Notes under the pieces: generated by a model | The model's database searches: none | The model's input: the letters and a program-made list of their open reading frames with translations, nothing else | Told to the model about the DNA's origin: nothing | From: Streptomyces marispadix | Lineage (GTDB): Bacteria; Actinomycetota; Actinomycetes; Streptomycetales; Streptomycetaceae | DNA length: 64,000 nucleotides | Direction: 5' to 3' | Assembly: GCF_022524345.1 (NCBI RefSeq) | Contig: NZ_JAKWJU010000002.1 | Span: forward strand, 992,001-1,056,000 | Translations under genes and position numbers: made by a program | Shown here: positions 8,386 to 18,684 of the stretch, one piece after another | How positions within the stretch are numbered: the first letter of the stretch is position 1 | How the letters are laid out: each line of letters begins with the position of its first letter

Positions 8386-11300
8386 GTGAATCACCTCGCC
8401 GAGTCGATGAGCCTGCTGCGCCCTCCGTACGAGCTGCGCAAGCACCAGCGGGACGCGCTGGAACGGCTGGCGAGAGCGATGGGCGGCGACCGTGCGGCGG
8501 AGAGCGGGGTCGCCATGCGGCGGCTCGTCCGATGGCACCGGCGGCACGCACGTCGCCCACCGGCAGGGCACCCACTCGCACGGCACCCGCCCGGACGCCT
8601 CCCACCCGTACGTCTCCCAGAGAGGCGCGGAACGCCGTCAGGCCCGCGCCTGGGTGGTGTTGCCACCCGGCATGGGAAAGACGCTGACCGGGCTGGAGGC
8701 CGCGCGGAGACTCGGCGACCCGGTCGTCGTCCTCACCCCCAACACGGCGATCCAGGGACAGTGGCTGCGCGAGTGGGAGGCGTTCGTCCCGGGTGACGAG
8801 GGGGAAGGGGCGGTCTCCTCTGGCGCCGACGGGGCGAGCGGGCGGGCCTCCCACGCGAGTGCCTCCCCGGCGGGCGCCTTCCCTGCGAGCGACGCCCACG
8901 TGCCCGCGAGCACGGACCGCGCCCTCGACTCCCCCGTCACCGTGCTCACTTACCAGTCCCTCGCCTCCTTCGACCCCGACACCGAGGTCGACGAGGAGGG
9001 CAGTGAGCACAGCCCCGGCCGTGCCGCGCCTCCGCGCACGGCGGCAGCGGGCGCGGCAGCAGGAGGGGCAGCGGACGGGGCAGCAGGCGCGACGGCAGGC
9101 AGACGGAGGCATCTGCACAGGCTCCGCCCGCAGGGCAGGGAACTCGTCGAAGCGCTGCGCCGCACCGGGAAGTTCACGCTTCTCCTCGACGAGTGCCACC
9201 ATCTCCTCGACACCTGGGGCGAGTTGCTCGCCGAACTCCTGGACGAGATTCCCGACGCCACCGTCATCGGCCTCACCGCCACACCCCCGGACCGGCTCTC
9301 GCCCGCCCAGGCCGAGCTGGTCGCCGAGCTCTTCGGCCCGGCAGTGCAGGGCCCGTCGATCCCCGCAGCCGTACGGGAGGGACACCTCGCCCCGTACGCC
9401 GAGCTGTGCTGGCTGACCTCCCCCACACCCGTGGAGACCGACTGGCTCTCCGGTGAGGCGGAGCGGTTCAGGGAGCTGACGACCGGCCTGCTCGACCCGG
9501 AGTTCACCGCCTCACGTCCCTTTCTCGGCTGGCTCGACGAGCGCTTCGTGAACCGCGCGGGCCCGGACGGGACACGTCTGCCCTGGTCGAAGCTGGCCCG
9601 CGACCGTCCCGAACTCGCCGCCGCGGCCCTGCGGTTCCACCACAGCGGGCTGCTCGCCCTGCCCGACGGTGCACGCCCGCGCGAGGAGCACCGCCGCGCG
9701 CCCGGCGCCGACGACTGGGTGACGCTGCTCGACGACTGGGTACGTCACTGTCTGCGCCGCAGCGGTTCGCCCCGCGACGCCGAGGTGCTGGAGACGCTGA
9801 GAGCCGCCCTGCCGTCCGTGGGCCACCAGCTCACGGCACGAGGCATCCGCGCGGGACGCTCCCCGGTGGACCGGGTGCTGGCGCGCAGCGCCGCCAAGCC
9901 CCTTGCGGTACGGGAGATCCTCGCGGCGGAGGACGCGGCACTCGGCGAAGAGCTGCGCGCGGTCGTCGTCTGCGACCACGAGCGCGCGACGGCGACCTTG
10001 CCCGGACGGCTGACGGGCGTGCTGGAAGCGCAGGCCGGATCGGCGGTCCTGGTGCTGGAGGAGCTGGTCGGCGATCCCCGTACGGCCGCGCTGGACCCGG
10101 TACTGGTGACGGGCCGCACGGTGGCCGCGTCACGGGAGACGGCGGAGCGTCTGCTGGCGTACTGCCGGGCGGCGGGACCGCCCGTATCCCAACTGGAGCT
10201 GGGCATCGAGCCGTTGCGGGCCGGGGACGAGGCTGGGCACGAGGCCGGGGACCAGGCTGGGCACGGGGACGGTGCGGGGCGGCGCGAGGACGACGAGCGG
10301 GATCGCGGCGCGGGCACAGGCGGAGGCGTCGGCGCAGGTACCGCCGTGCGCGTCGTGGGACCGCCCGGCTGGAACAGCCGGACCTGGGTCGCGCTCGTCA
10401 CCCGCTTCTTCGAACGGGGCGGCAGCCGCGTACTCATCGGCACACGCGGCATGCTCGGCGAAGGCTGGGACGCCCGCCGCGTCAACACGCTCATCGACCT
10501 CACCGAGGCGACGACACCCACCGCCGTCGTCCAGACCCGCGGCCGCGCCCTCCGGCTCGACCCGGAACATCCCCTCAAGGTCGCCAACACCTGGTCGGTG
10601 GTGTGCGTCGCGGAGGCTCATCCGCGCGGCGACCGCGACTGGGGCCGCTTCGTACGCAAGCACGACGGCTATCTCGGGCTGACCGACGCGGGCGAGGTCA
10701 TGGTCGGCGTCCCCCACGTCCATCCGGAGCTGTCCCCCTACGCGCCGCCTCCCGCCCGGGAGTTCGACCGTTTCAACGCCGCGATGCTTCAGCGTGCCGC
10801 CGCCCGTGACGAGGTCCGCGAACGCTGGCGCATCGGCGAACCGTACGCGGACGAGCTGATCCACACCGTCCGTGTGACCGTTCCGCGTACAACAGCGGTC
10901 GGCGCGGCGGCAGTCGACCTTTCCGCCGGCCCATCTCCGTCTGCGGTCCGGGTGCCTTCGGCGGTGCCCGCCGCCTGCGGCATCCATCCCGTACGGCAGC
11001 GCAGCGGTGCGGCACGCTCCCATACGGCCGTCACCGCCGCGGCGTTGACGGGCGGCACCCTCGCCACGGCCGCTCCGGTGGCCGCCGCGCTTCCATGGCC
11101 GACGGTCACGGCGGCTGGGGGCCTCGTGGCGTGCGCCGCGTACGCCATGGGCCGCACCGCCGTGGTACGCCGCCGTCTGGAGGCGGTGGCGGAGGCTCCG
11201 GCACTGCTGCACATCGCTTGGGCCACGGCTGACGCGCTGTTCAACTCCCGGCTGGTGCCGCGCGGTTCGGAGGGCGTCTCGTTCGCCCCCGACGAGACAG

Positions 11301-11680
11301 GCGCCTACCGCGTGGAGCTGGACGGCGTGCCGAGGGAGGCGTCCGCGCTCTTCGCCGACGCCTTGGACGAGGTGATCTCCCCACTGGCGTACCCGCGTTA
11401 TGTGATTCCCCGCCATATCCTTCCGGCCCCCACCGCGGGCGCGGCGTTCCGTGCGCTGTGCCGCAGGCCGGCGGCGAACGCGGTCGTCCACCACGCCGTG
11501 CCCGCCTCGCTCGGCGAGAACCGCCGCCTTGCCCGCATATTCGCCGCCGCATGGAACACCTACGTCAGCACCGGCACGCCGCTCTACACCCGCAGCCCCG
11601 AAGGAGCGGGCGTCCTCGCGGCACAGGCGGGCGGCTCCCCGCTGGAGGTCACGACGGCGATGCGCATGACGTGGCAGTGA
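8386..11680 (+). CDS. DEAD/DEAH-box helicase family protein, apparent frameshift near codon 40
   Basis: This large SF2 helicase-like protein has its N-terminal part (GTG 8386, LLRPPYELRKHQRDALERLA, a Q-motif-like region) in a different frame from the rest. The main frame runs from about 8492 to 11680. It carries Walker A LPPGMGKTLTG, motif Ia VVLTPNTAIQGQW, the DEAH-like box LLLDECHHLLD, motif III GLTATPPD, motif V GTRGMLGEGWDARRVNTLID and motif VI QTRGRALRLD. A C-terminal extension of about 350 residues has a hydrophobic stretch. The linker between Walker A and motif II is low complexity. Deleting one G from the GGGG run at 8506-8509 joins both frames. If the gene is read only from GTG 8492, the Q-motif region is lost. 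Substrate and role (DNA or RNA) are unknown. Confidence 0.75.
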
Positions 11681-11770
11681 GCGGAACGGGGCCCGACCCA
11701 GCCCCAAGCGCCGGGACTTCGCCGGAAAACCGGGACGCGCCGAGCGGGACGGCGTTGGTAGGTTCCCGTC

Positions 11771-12505
11771 ATGCCGGACCACGCCGGGCCTGCCCGGATC
11801 TCAGAGGTGACCGCCGAAGACGTGCACGAGGCAGTGCGGCTGGCCGTCACCGCCCTGCGCGAAGGGATCGAAGCGGACTGGAGCGTCAAGGCGGGCTCAC
11901 TGGAGTGGGACTGCTGGGACACCGTCGAGCACCTGGCCGACGACCTGTTCGCCTATGCCGCCCAACTCACCCCGGACAATCCGCCGTCGGCCGACGACAT
12001 CCCCTTCCGCTACACACAGCGGCGCGAAGTCAGCCCGTACAACGCCGTGTTCGCGGACCGCGACTCCGGCCCTGCCGGGCTGCTGCGCGTTCTGGAGGCG
12101 TGCGGTGCGCTGCTGGTCGCCATGGTGCGTACGGCGCCGCCCGGTCTGCGGGCCTGGCACCCGTTCGGGGTCGCCGATCCGGAAGGCTTCGCGGCGATGG
12201 GCGTCGTGGAGACGCTCGTCCACGCGCACGACGTCGCCCAGGGCGTCGGCGTCTCCTGGAGCCCGCCGGAGGACATGTGCGAGCGGGTGCTCAAGCGCCT
12301 CTTCCCCGATGTCGAGCCCGACGACGCGGCACCATGGCAGGTCCTGCTGTGGGCCACGGGCCGCACCGGGCTCCCGGGCCGCCCCCGCCGTACATCCTGG
12401 CGCTGGTACGGCGCGCCGCCCGGTCAGCCGGAGGACACCGAGACCCCCGCAGCCGTCCCCTCAGCCGCCGAACCGCCCGGTACGACTCACGTACCCCCGC
12501 CGTGA
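11771..12505 (+). CDS. DinB/maleylpyruvate isomerase N-terminal domain protein
   Basis: This 244-residue protein resembles the mycothiol-dependent maleylpyruvate isomerase/DinB-like four-helix bundle family. Recognisable parts are the helix ending GSLEWDCWDTVEHLADDLFAYAAQL and the later histidine segment MGVVETLVHAHDVAQGVG. In this family, well-placed histidines of the bundle (H in VEHLADD, H..H in LVHAHD) bind a metal, and some members use mycothiol. The C-terminal 60 residues are Pro/Thr-rich and probably disordered. Its enzymatic reaction cannot be assigned. An inverted repeat overlaps the stop codon. Confidence 0.75.
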   Translation: MPDHAGPARISEVTAEDVHEAVRLAVTALREGIEADWSVKAGSLEWDCWDTVEHLADDLFAYAAQLTPDNPPSADDIPFRYTQRREVSPYNAVFADRDSGPAGLLRVLEACGALLVAMVRTAPPGLRAWHPFGVADPEGFAAMGVVETLVHAHDVAQGVGVSWSPPEDMCERVLKRLFPDVEPDDAAPWQVLLWATGRTGLPGRPRRTSWRWYGAPPGQPEDTETPAAVPSAAEPPGTTHVPPP

Positions 12506-12509
12506 GTCG
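12483..12509 (+). terminator. Inverted repeat overlapping the stop codon
   Basis: A 9-bp perfect stem (CGACTCACG / CGTGAGTCG) has a 9-nt loop, and the TGA at 12503-12505 lies inside the right arm. It lies between convergent genes and is likely a terminator. Confidence 0.55.
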
Positions 12510-12525
12510 ACTCGCACCCGGAAGA

Positions 12526-12555
12526 CCGGAGACCAGCGGACCGGAGACCAGCGGA
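12526..12555. repeat. 15-bp tandem direct repeat, two copies
   Basis: CCGGAGACCAGCGGA is repeated exactly at 12526-12540 and 12541-12555 in the short gap between convergent genes. No function is apparent. Confidence 0.75.
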
Positions 12556-12571
12556 CCGAGGAACGGCCCCC

Positions 12572-13216
12572 TCAGAGCACCCACATCATGTACAGGCACA
12601 CCGCGATCCCCGCCGCCCCGCTGAGGAAGAGATACTTCATCACCATCGCGGCCCGCGTACCGCGGATGCGCGCGCCCACGGCGAACGCCTGCTCCCTGCC
12701 GGGGAAGATGCCGGTCACGGCGAAGGGCACTCCGAGGGCGGCGACGATCCAGCCGAGGAAGAACAGCGCGTTCCACCGCCAGATCTCGCGGAAGCCGACG
12801 GGCAGGAAACCGTTCGCCGACTGCTGGACCTCTGTCTTCTGGCCCTGCCGCAGCTCGCGGCTGATCTTCGCGTCGGGCACGGGGCGCGAGCCGTCATCCG
12901 GACGGAACTTCCCCGAACAGACCGTCTGGTCGCTGCTGTTGCGGCTGCCCTGCTCGACCCAGCAGCTCTCGACGGTCACGGTGCCGCCGCGTCCCGCGAG
13001 GCCCGCGGCGTGCGCCGCGTTGTAGACGGAGAAGCACACACAGACGAGTGCGCCGAGGAAGAACACCGCCCCGAAGGCCCGGCCCTTCCAGCTCGCGCCC
13101 GGCGTCGAGGCGTAGGGGCTGGTGCGGCCCAGTTCGGGGTCCGCGCCGGAAGGCCCGGAGGGTCCGCTTCCAGGCGCCCTGCTTCCGAAGACTCCCCGTC
13201 GTCCGGCACCCGCCAT
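12572..13216 (-). CDS. Membrane protein of unknown function (three TM segments)
   Basis: This 214-residue protein has a Gly/Ser/Pro-rich cytoplasmic N-terminus. The first transmembrane helix is near AFGAVFFLGALVCVCFSVYN. An extracellular loop of about 80 residues with two cysteines (ESCWVEQ and QTVCSGK) could be disulfide-linked. Two further helices follow (ALFFLGWIVAALGVPFAVTG and MKYLFLSGAAGIAVCLYMMW). The ATG at 13216 has an excellent GGGGGAGA ribosome site; the frame upstream of it is probably not coding. Not recognised beyond being a conserved-looking actinomycete membrane protein. Confidence 0.7.
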   Translation of the reverse strand: MAGAGRRGVFGSRAPGSGPSGPSGADPELGRTSPYASTPGASWKGRAFGAVFFLGALVCVCFSVYNAAHAAGLAGRGGTVTVESCWVEQGSRNSSDQTVCSGKFRPDDGSRPVPDAKISRELRQGQKTEVQQSANGFLPVGFREIWRWNALFFLGWIVAALGVPFAVTGIFPGREQAFAVGARIRGTRAAMVMKYLFLSGAAGIAVCLYMMWVL

Positions 13217-13330
13217 GCTCTCCCCCTGCCGCCGCTGCACGCTGCCCCACCGCGGACCGATCGGGACGCTCTCCACGCGGGGCCTGATCACGGCCGCCAC
13301 GCGCGGACAGCACACCCTAGCGGGAGCGTG

Positions 13331-13705
13331 TCAGGACGAACGCGGAGGGTCGAAGTCCGCTGCCTCCACGAAATCCGGCCGCGGGTCCAGCGCCGCCGCC
13401 AGCCGGAAGTGGCGTCGTGCCTCGTCCTTACGGTCGGCGCGCTGAAGCGTACGGGCCAGCGCGAAGTGCGCGAACGCGTTGTCCGGTTCACGCTCCAGCA
13501 CGGTCTGGAACTCCATCTCCGCGGGCCGCAGTTGGGCGCCCAGAAAGAAAGCGCGTGCGCGCAGCAGCCGCGCCGCCGTGTTCTCGGGGTGTGCCGCGAC
13601 CACCGTGTCGAGCAGCTTCAACGCACCACGCGGATCGCGGGCGTTGAGCAGTTGCTCGGCAGCGCGGAACTCGATGACCAGGGTCTCAGGGGTGGCCTCG
13701 GACAC
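13331..13705 (-). CDS. Tetratricopeptide repeat protein
   Basis: This 124-residue protein is built almost entirely of TPR helices. Typical spacing is seen in EFRAAEQLLNARDPRGALKL, AAHPENTAARLLRARAFFL, EREPDNAFAHFALARTLQRA and DPRPDFVEAADFDPP. Three TPR units and a short tail make a protein-protein interaction scaffold. The GTG at 13705 has a GAGGAGGCAG ribosome site and is preferred over a longer open frame that adds a non-TPR extension. It is immediately downstream of coaE on the same strand, with about 130 bp between the genes. Confidence 0.8.
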   Translation of the reverse strand: MSEATPETLVIEFRAAEQLLNARDPRGALKLLDTVVAAHPENTAARLLRARAFFLGAQLRPAEMEFQTVLEREPDNAFAHFALARTLQRADRKDEARRHFRLAAALDPRPDFVEAADFDPPRSS

Positions 13706-13837
13706 GGTGCCTGCCTCCTCACCGACGCCGGTGTGACAGTTGCGGTGCACAGGTACGGTGCACAGGCGCGGGAACGCCTCGTCCCCGGTAGCTATTCCCT
13801 GTCGCAACCGCAGGCACTCCGCTCCCACCGGAGCGGA

Positions 13838-14458
13838 CTACGCCCCCGAGCGCTCCTGTGCTCGCTTGCACAGCTCGTCCCACACCTCGCGCACCCTCGT
13901 CTCCAGCTCCTCCAGCGGCCCGTCGTTGCCGATCACGAGGTCGGCCACCGCGAGCCGCTCCTCGCGCGTCGCCTGCGCAGCCATGCGCGCCTGCGCGTCC
14001 TCCTCCGTCATGCCGCGCAGACGTACGAGCCGGTCGAGCTGGGTCTTCGGGGAGGCGTCGACGACGAGGACGAGGTCATAGAGGGGCGCGAGGCCGTTCT
14101 CGGTGAGAAGCGGCACGTCGTGGACGATCACGGCGCTTGCGGAATCGGCCGCCGCCTGCCGTTCCAGCTCGGCCGAGCGCTCGCCCACGAGCGGGTGGAC
14201 GATCGCGTTGAGCGCCGCGAGCCGTTCCGTGTCGGCGAAAACGACGGCCCCCAGCCTGGGCCGGTCCAGGCTGCCGTCGGGCGCGAGCACCTCCTCGCCG
14301 AACTCCTCGACCACGGCCGTCAGCCCGGGCGTGCCCGGCTCGACGACCTCCCGGGCGATCTTGTCCGCGTCGACGATCACGGCGCCGTGCCCCTGGAGAA
14401 GCCGTGAGACCTCGCTCTTTCCCGCGCCGATTCCGCCCGTCAGTCCGACCTTCAGCAT
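13838..14458 (-). CDS. coaE: Dephospho-CoA kinase
   Basis: This 206-residue enzyme phosphorylates the 3'-hydroxyl of dephospho-CoA with ATP, the last step of coenzyme A synthesis. It has the P-loop [17 protein letters not shown] (residues 5-21), the acceptor-binding [13 protein letters not shown] and the lid/Q-motif [15 protein letters not shown]-terminal helices with [20 protein letters not shown] are typical of CoaE. The start MLKVGLTGG is the conserved N-terminus; the longer open frame adds a basic non-conserved leader. It has the common actinomycete setting next to rpsA and a PAC2 gene. Confidence 0.95.
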   Translation of the reverse strand: MLKVGLTGGIGAGKSEVSRLLQGHGAVIVDADKIAREVVEPGTPGLTAVVEEFGEEVLAPDGSLDRPRLGAVVFADTERLAALNAIVHPLVGERSAELERQAAADSASAVIVHDVPLLTENGLAPLYDLVLVVDASPKTQLDRLVRLRGMTEEDAQARMAAQATREERLAVADLVIGNDGPLEELETRVREVWDELCKRAQERSGA

Positions 14459-14587
14459 GACGGCCACGCTATACGGTGCGCGAAACCGGCCACCGCCCCG
14501 GCCGGTACGGACAGCGGCCACGGGAACGAACCAGCCGCGCGAGGTTCGCGGAAGCGCGCGGGCCGGTGCTGTGGGCAAGGCCGACGC

Positions 14588-15604
14588 TCAGCCGGTGCTC
14601 TCTCCGCCTGCCCCGTCGGCGCCGCCTTCGCCGTCGTCCCCGCTGTCGCCGCTGCCGGGCGCGGCCTCGCGTTCGGCGAGGAACTGCTCGAAGACCGCTC
14701 CCAGCTCGTCGGCGGACGGCAGCTCACTGGGCTCGGCGACGAGGCTGCCCCGCGTCTCGGCACCGGCCATCGCGTCGTACTGCTGCTCAAGTCCCCGTAC
14801 GACGGAGACAAGATCCTCGTCTCCCTCGGCGAGCTGCCGCTCGATCTCGTTCTGCGTCTTGAGCGCCTCGTTGCGCAGCGCATGGGCGATGTCGGGCAGC
14901 ACAAGCCCGGTCGCGGACGTGATGGCCTCGACGATGACGAGAGCCGCGTCGGGGTAGGCCGAGCGCGCGACATAGTGCGGCACGTGCGCGACGACACCGA
15001 GCACGTCGTGGCCTGATTCCGCGAGCCGCAGCTCGATCAGCCCGGCCGCGCTGCCCGGGACCTCGGCCTCCTCGAAGAGGGGACGGTGGCCGGGCACGAG
15101 ATCCGTGCGGGTGCCGTGCGGGGTGAGGCCGACGGGCCGGGTGTGGGGCACGCCCATCGGAATGCCGTGGAAGTTCACGGACATCCGTACGTTGAGCCGC
15201 TCGGTGATCTCGCGGACCGCCGACGTGAACGCCTCCCACTGGACGTCCGGTTCGGGCCCGGACAGCAGCAGGAACGGCGCGCCCGTGGCGTCGCGCACGA
15301 GACGCAGCTCCAGCCGGGGAGTGTCGTAGGCGACCCAGCGGTCGCTGCGGAAGGTCATGGTGGGGCGGCGCGCACGGTAGTCGACGAGCCGGTCGGCGTC
15401 GAAACGCGCCACGGTGACGGACGGCTGGGTGTCCTTCAGCCGCTCGACGATCTGCTCCCCCGCCTCGCCGGCGTCCATGTAGCCCTCGAAGTGGTACAGC
15501 ATCACCAGGCCGCCGCTGCCGGGCTCGCCGATGACGGCGTCGACCGCTTCGAGTCCGCTCTCGTCCCACGTGTACACGCTCTGCCCACTGTGCGGTTCAA
15601 GCAC
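14588..15604 (-). CDS. PAC2 family protein (proteasome assembly chaperone-like)
   Basis: This 338-residue PAC2-superfamily protein is frequent in actinobacteria. It shows the characteristic [20 protein letters not shown] near the N-terminus, [15 protein letters not shown] in the middle and [21 protein letters not shown] later. The fold resembles archaeal and eukaryotic proteasome assembly chaperones and purine nucleoside phosphorylases. The bacterial proteins have no agreed function. The C-terminal 40 residues are Gly/Asp/Ser-rich and disordered. The ATG at 15604 fits relatives. It lies between coaE and rpsA on the same strand, but the rpsA terminator separates it from rpsA. Confidence 0.85.
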   Translation of the reverse strand: MLEPHSGQSVYTWDESGLEAVDAVIGEPGSGGLVMLYHFEGYMDAGEAGEQIVERLKDTQPSVTVARFDADRLVDYRARRPTMTFRSDRWVAYDTPRLELRLVRDATGAPFLLLSGPEPDVQWEAFTSAVREITERLNVRMSVNFHGIPMGVPHTRPVGLTPHGTRTDLVPGHRPLFEEAEVPGSAAGLIELRLAESGHDVLGVVAHVPHYVARSAYPDAALVIVEAITSATGLVLPDIAHALRNEALKTQNEIERQLAEGDEDLVSVVRGLEQQYDAMAGAETRGSLVAEPSELPSADELGAVFEQFLAEREAAPGSGDSGDDGEGGADGAGGESTG

Positions 15605-15710
15605 TGCTGGCGCCCCTAACTAGTCGCGTTCACACGGAACAACGGTGCGGGCACTCCTTGCATTCCTGCCAGCGGGACACACCGGACGGCGAAGCGCCCG
15701 GCGACAGCGA

Positions 15711-15742
15711 CGGGGCCCGCCCCCCGGAGGGAACGGGCCCCG
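15711..15742 (-). terminator. rpsA terminator
   Basis: A 9-bp perfect stem (CGGGGCCCG / CGGGCCCCG) with a 14-nt loop lies 65-96 bp beyond the rpsA stop on its transcribed side. Confidence 0.7.
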
Positions 15743-15806
15743 CTTTCGTGCTGTCGGCCGCTGCCGTCGTTCAGCCGCGAGCCGTGTGCTTCGGCGTGTC
15801 AGCGCT

Positions 15807-17342
15807 TCAGCTCTGACCGCCTGCGAGCTTCTCACGCAGCGCCGCCAGGGCCTCGTCCGAGGCGAGGGCGCCGGAGTCGTCGTTCGACTCCGAGGAGTAC
15901 GAGCCACCGGAACCGCCCGCCTGGCCGCCGCCGGCGTTGCCGCCCTGCTGCGGCTGGGCGTTGCCGCCGCCACCGCCCGCGCCTTCGGCCGCCGCCTGCT
16001 CGTCGGCCTCGCGGGACTTGATGACCTGCGCCTGGTGCTGCTCGAAGCGCTGCTGCGCCTCGGCGTACTGGCGCTCCCACTCCTCACGCTGCTTCTCGTA
16101 CCCCTCCAGCCAGTCGTTGGCCTCGGGGTCGAAGCCCTCGGGGTAGATGTAGTTGCCCTGGTCGTCGTAGGACGCGGCCATGCCGTAGAGCGTCGGGTCG
16201 AAGTCGACCGTGGTCGGGTCGGCACCGAAGGACTCGTTGGCCTGCTTCAGCGAGAGGCTGATGCGGCGGCGCTCCAGGTCGATGTCGATGACCTTGACGA
16301 AGATCTCGTCGTTGACCTGGACGACCTGCTCCGGGATCTCCACGTGGCGCTCGGCCAGTTCGGAGATGTGGACCAGACCCTCGATCCCCTCGTCCACGCG
16401 GACGAACGCGCCGAACGGCACCAGCTTCGTGACCTTGCCGGGCACGACCTGGCCGATCTGGTGCGTACGGGCGAACTGCTGCCACGGGTCTTCCTGAGTC
16501 GCCTTGAGCGACAGGGAGACACGCTCGCGGTCCATGTCGACGTCCAGGACCTCGACCGTGACCTCCTGGCCGACCTCGACGACCTCGGAGGGGTGGTCGA
16601 TGTGCTTCCAGGACAGCTCGGAGACGTGGACGAGTCCGTCCACACCGCCGAGGTCGACGAAGGCGCCGAAGTTGACGATGGAGGAGACGACGCCGGAGCG
16701 CACCTGGCCCTTCTGGAGGGTGGTGAGGAAGGTCTGGCGGACCTCGCTCTGCGTCTGCTCCAGCCATGCGCGGCGGGAGAGAACCACGTTGTTGCGGTTC
16801 TTGTCCAGCTCGATGATCTTCGCCTCGAGCTCCTTGCCGACGTACGGCTGGAGGTCGCGGACACGGCGCATCTCGACCAGGGAGGCCGGCAGGAAGCCCC
16901 GCAGGCCGATGTCGAGGATGAGACCGCCCTTGACGACCTCGATGACGGTGCCGGTGACGATCCCGTCCTCTTCCTTGATCTTCTCGATGGTGCCCCAGGC
17001 ACGCTCGTACTGAGCGCGCTTCTTCGAGAGGATCAGGCGTCCCTCCTTGTCCTCCTTCTGGAGAACGAGGGCTTCGATCTCGTCACCGACGGCGACGACC
17101 TCGTTGGGGTCGACGTCGTGCTTGATCGACAGTTCGCGGGACGGGATGACGCCTTCGGTCTTGTAACCGATGTCGAGCAGGACCTCGTCCCGGTCGACCT
17201 TCACGATGACGCCGTCGACGATGTCGCCGTCGTTGAAGTACTTGATCGTCTCGTCGATCGCGGCGAGGAAGGCTTCCTCGGAACCGATGTCGTTTACCGC
17301 AACCTGCGGAGTGGTGGCGGTGGTCTCGGTGCTGCTCGTCAT
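15807..17342 (-). CDS. rpsA: 30S ribosomal protein S1
   Basis: This 511-residue protein has four S1 RNA-binding (OB-fold) repeats. The first is around GDIVDGVIVKVDRDEVLLD (residue about 38), the second around GIVTGTVIEVVKGGLILD (120), the third around GQVRSGVVSSIVNFGAFVDL (205), and the fourth around GQVVPGKVTKLVPFGAFVRV (290). A Gln/Gly/Ser-rich disordered tail starts near residue 440. Four repeats with this tail is the actinobacterial form; the six-repeat E. coli protein is longer. S1 brings mRNA to the 30S subunit. It is transcribed from a strong consensus promoter at 17527-17555 with a leader of about 180 nt, long enough for regulation. Confidence 0.96.
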   Translation of the reverse strand: MTSSTETTATTPQVAVNDIGSEEAFLAAIDETIKYFNDGDIVDGVIVKVDRDEVLLDIGYKTEGVIPSRELSIKHDVDPNEVVAVGDEIEALVLQKEDKEGRLILSKKRAQYERAWGTIEKIKEEDGIVTGTVIEVVKGGLILDIGLRGFLPASLVEMRRVRDLQPYVGKELEAKIIELDKNRNNVVLSRRAWLEQTQSEVRQTFLTTLQKGQVRSGVVSSIVNFGAFVDLGGVDGLVHVSELSWKHIDHPSEVVEVGQEVTVEVLDVDMDRERVSLSLKATQEDPWQQFARTHQIGQVVPGKVTKLVPFGAFVRVDEGIEGLVHISELAERHVEIPEQVVQVNDEIFVKVIDIDLERRRISLSLKQANESFGADPTTVDFDPTLYGMAASYDDQGNYIYPEGFDPEANDWLEGYEKQREEWERQYAEAQQRFEQHQAQVIKSREADEQAAAEGAGGGGGNAQPQQGGNAGGGQAGGSGGSYSSESNDDSGALASDEALAALREKLAGGQS

Positions 17343-17526
17343 GTGTGAAAGGGTCTCCGGGTACGGACATGAAGTCGTAGGTCCTGCTACGCCGAGAGCC
17401 CGTTATCGCACCGCGCATGCAAGCCAGCCGGACACAGCCTTTAGAGCCACAAACCCGAGGGGATACACCACCGATGCGAGCGCGGCCTGCTCCGTCCGAG
17501 GCGCGCAGGCCCGCAGCGCAACTTGT

Positions 17527-17555
17527 AGCATACGGGGGCCACTGGGCATGGTCAA
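17527..17555 (-). promoter_or_regulatory. rpsA promoter (-35 TTGACC, 17 bp, -10 TATGCT)
   Basis: Read on the minus strand: TTGACC at 17555-17550, exactly 17 bp, then TATGCT at 17532-17527. Both match the vegetative HrdB-type consensus well. The predicted transcript start near 17520 leaves a leader of about 180 nt before the rpsA ATG. Confidence 0.8.
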
Positions 17556-17694
17556 TGCGCGAAAGAGCACAGCTGGGGTGGAACGTCCCATAACCGGCGT
17601 GCCCGTCACAGCGTGCACCCCTTGCGGCACTGAGCGGTGTCCCTCGACCCCCACGGCGACAAGTTATAGGTGCGAGAGTACGGCGGCGGGCCCG

Positions 17695-18615
17695 ATGATC
17701 CAAGACGACGGCGGCAGGAACTTCGCGGCGGCCGGGCCCGCGGGTACCGATCCCGGTGCGGAACCGGCGGCCGTGCGCAGGCAGGCCGGCGGCGCCGAGA
17801 GCAGCCGGGCCAACCGCGGCTGGTGGGACCGGAACGCCGACGAGTACCAGGACGATCACGGTGCGTTCCTCGGCGACGCGCGTTTCGTGTGGTGCCCCGA
17901 GGGTCTGGACGAGGCGGAGGCGCGGCTGCTGGGTCCGGCCGCCGGGCTGCGCGGGCGGCGGGTGCTGGAGGTGGGCGCCGGTGCCGCGCAGTGCTCGCGG
18001 TGGCTGGCCGCGCAGGGCGCCCTTCCCGTCGCGCTGGACCTCTCGCACCGGCAGCTTCTGCACGCGCTGCGCATCGGCGGCGCGGACGCTCCCGCCGGTG
18101 GCGGAGGCGCCGGGCCGGGTTCCGGTACGCGGTTGCCGCTGGTGGAGGCGGACGCGCGGGCACTGCCGTTCGCTGACGGGTCGTTCGACATGGCCTGTTC
18201 CGCTTACGGGGCGCTGCCGTTCGTGGCCGATCCGCTGCGGGTGCTGAGGGAGGTCCGGCGGGTGCTGAGGCCGGGTGGGCGCTGGGTGTTCTCGGTGACG
18301 CATCCGATGCGCTGGGCGCTGCCGGACGAGCCGGGCCCGGAGGGGCTTACGGTGATCGGCTCGTACTTCGACCGCACTCCTTATGTGGAGGAGGACGAGC
18401 GGGGGCGGGCGGTCTACGTCGAGCATCACCGGACACTGGGCGACCGCGTGCGGGATCTGGTGGCCGCGGGTTTCCGGCTGCTGGACGTCGTAGAGCCGGA
18501 GTGGCCGGAGTGGAACTCGCAGGAGTGGGGCGGGTGGTCGCCGCTGCGGGGGCGGCTGATCCCCGGGACTGCGATCTTCGTGTGCGAGCACGACGGGGCG
18601 GCGGGGCGTCCGTAG
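17695..18615 (+). CDS. Class I SAM-dependent methyltransferase
   Basis: This 306-residue protein has a Rossmann methyltransferase core. Motif I is VLEVGAGAAQCSRWLAAQG (residue about 88), motif II/III is VEADARALPFADGSFDMACS, and motif IV/V is REVRRVLRPGGRWVFSVTHP. The conserved N-terminal NRGWWDRNADEYQDDHG and the C-terminal EWPEWNSQEWGGWSPLRG are typical of a family found in nearly all Streptomyces. Its acceptor substrate is unknown. The ATG at 17695 is chosen because the open frame further left would run into rpsA. The 350 bp to rpsA holds that gene's promoter. Confidence 0.85.
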   Translation: MIQDDGGRNFAAAGPAGTDPGAEPAAVRRQAGGAESSRANRGWWDRNADEYQDDHGAFLGDARFVWCPEGLDEAEARLLGPAAGLRGRRVLEVGAGAAQCSRWLAAQGALPVALDLSHRQLLHALRIGGADAPAGGGGAGPGSGTRLPLVEADARALPFADGSFDMACSAYGALPFVADPLRVLREVRRVLRPGGRWVFSVTHPMRWALPDEPGPEGLTVIGSYFDRTPYVEEDERGRAVYVEHHRTLGDRVRDLVAAGFRLLDVVEPEWPEWNSQEWGGWSPLRGRLIPGTAIFVCEHDGAAGRP

Positions 18616-18684
18616 GGCTCCGGCGGCCGCCTCGCGGTGCTGCGGCCCGGCGCGGCGTCTTCCTCAAGTCCGTGCGGGCTGCGG

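Noticed and set aside
17170..17694. Upstream extension of the methyltransferase frame into rpsA
   Set aside because: It overlaps rpsA and its promoter region on the other strand. The ATG at 17695 gives the conserved protein.
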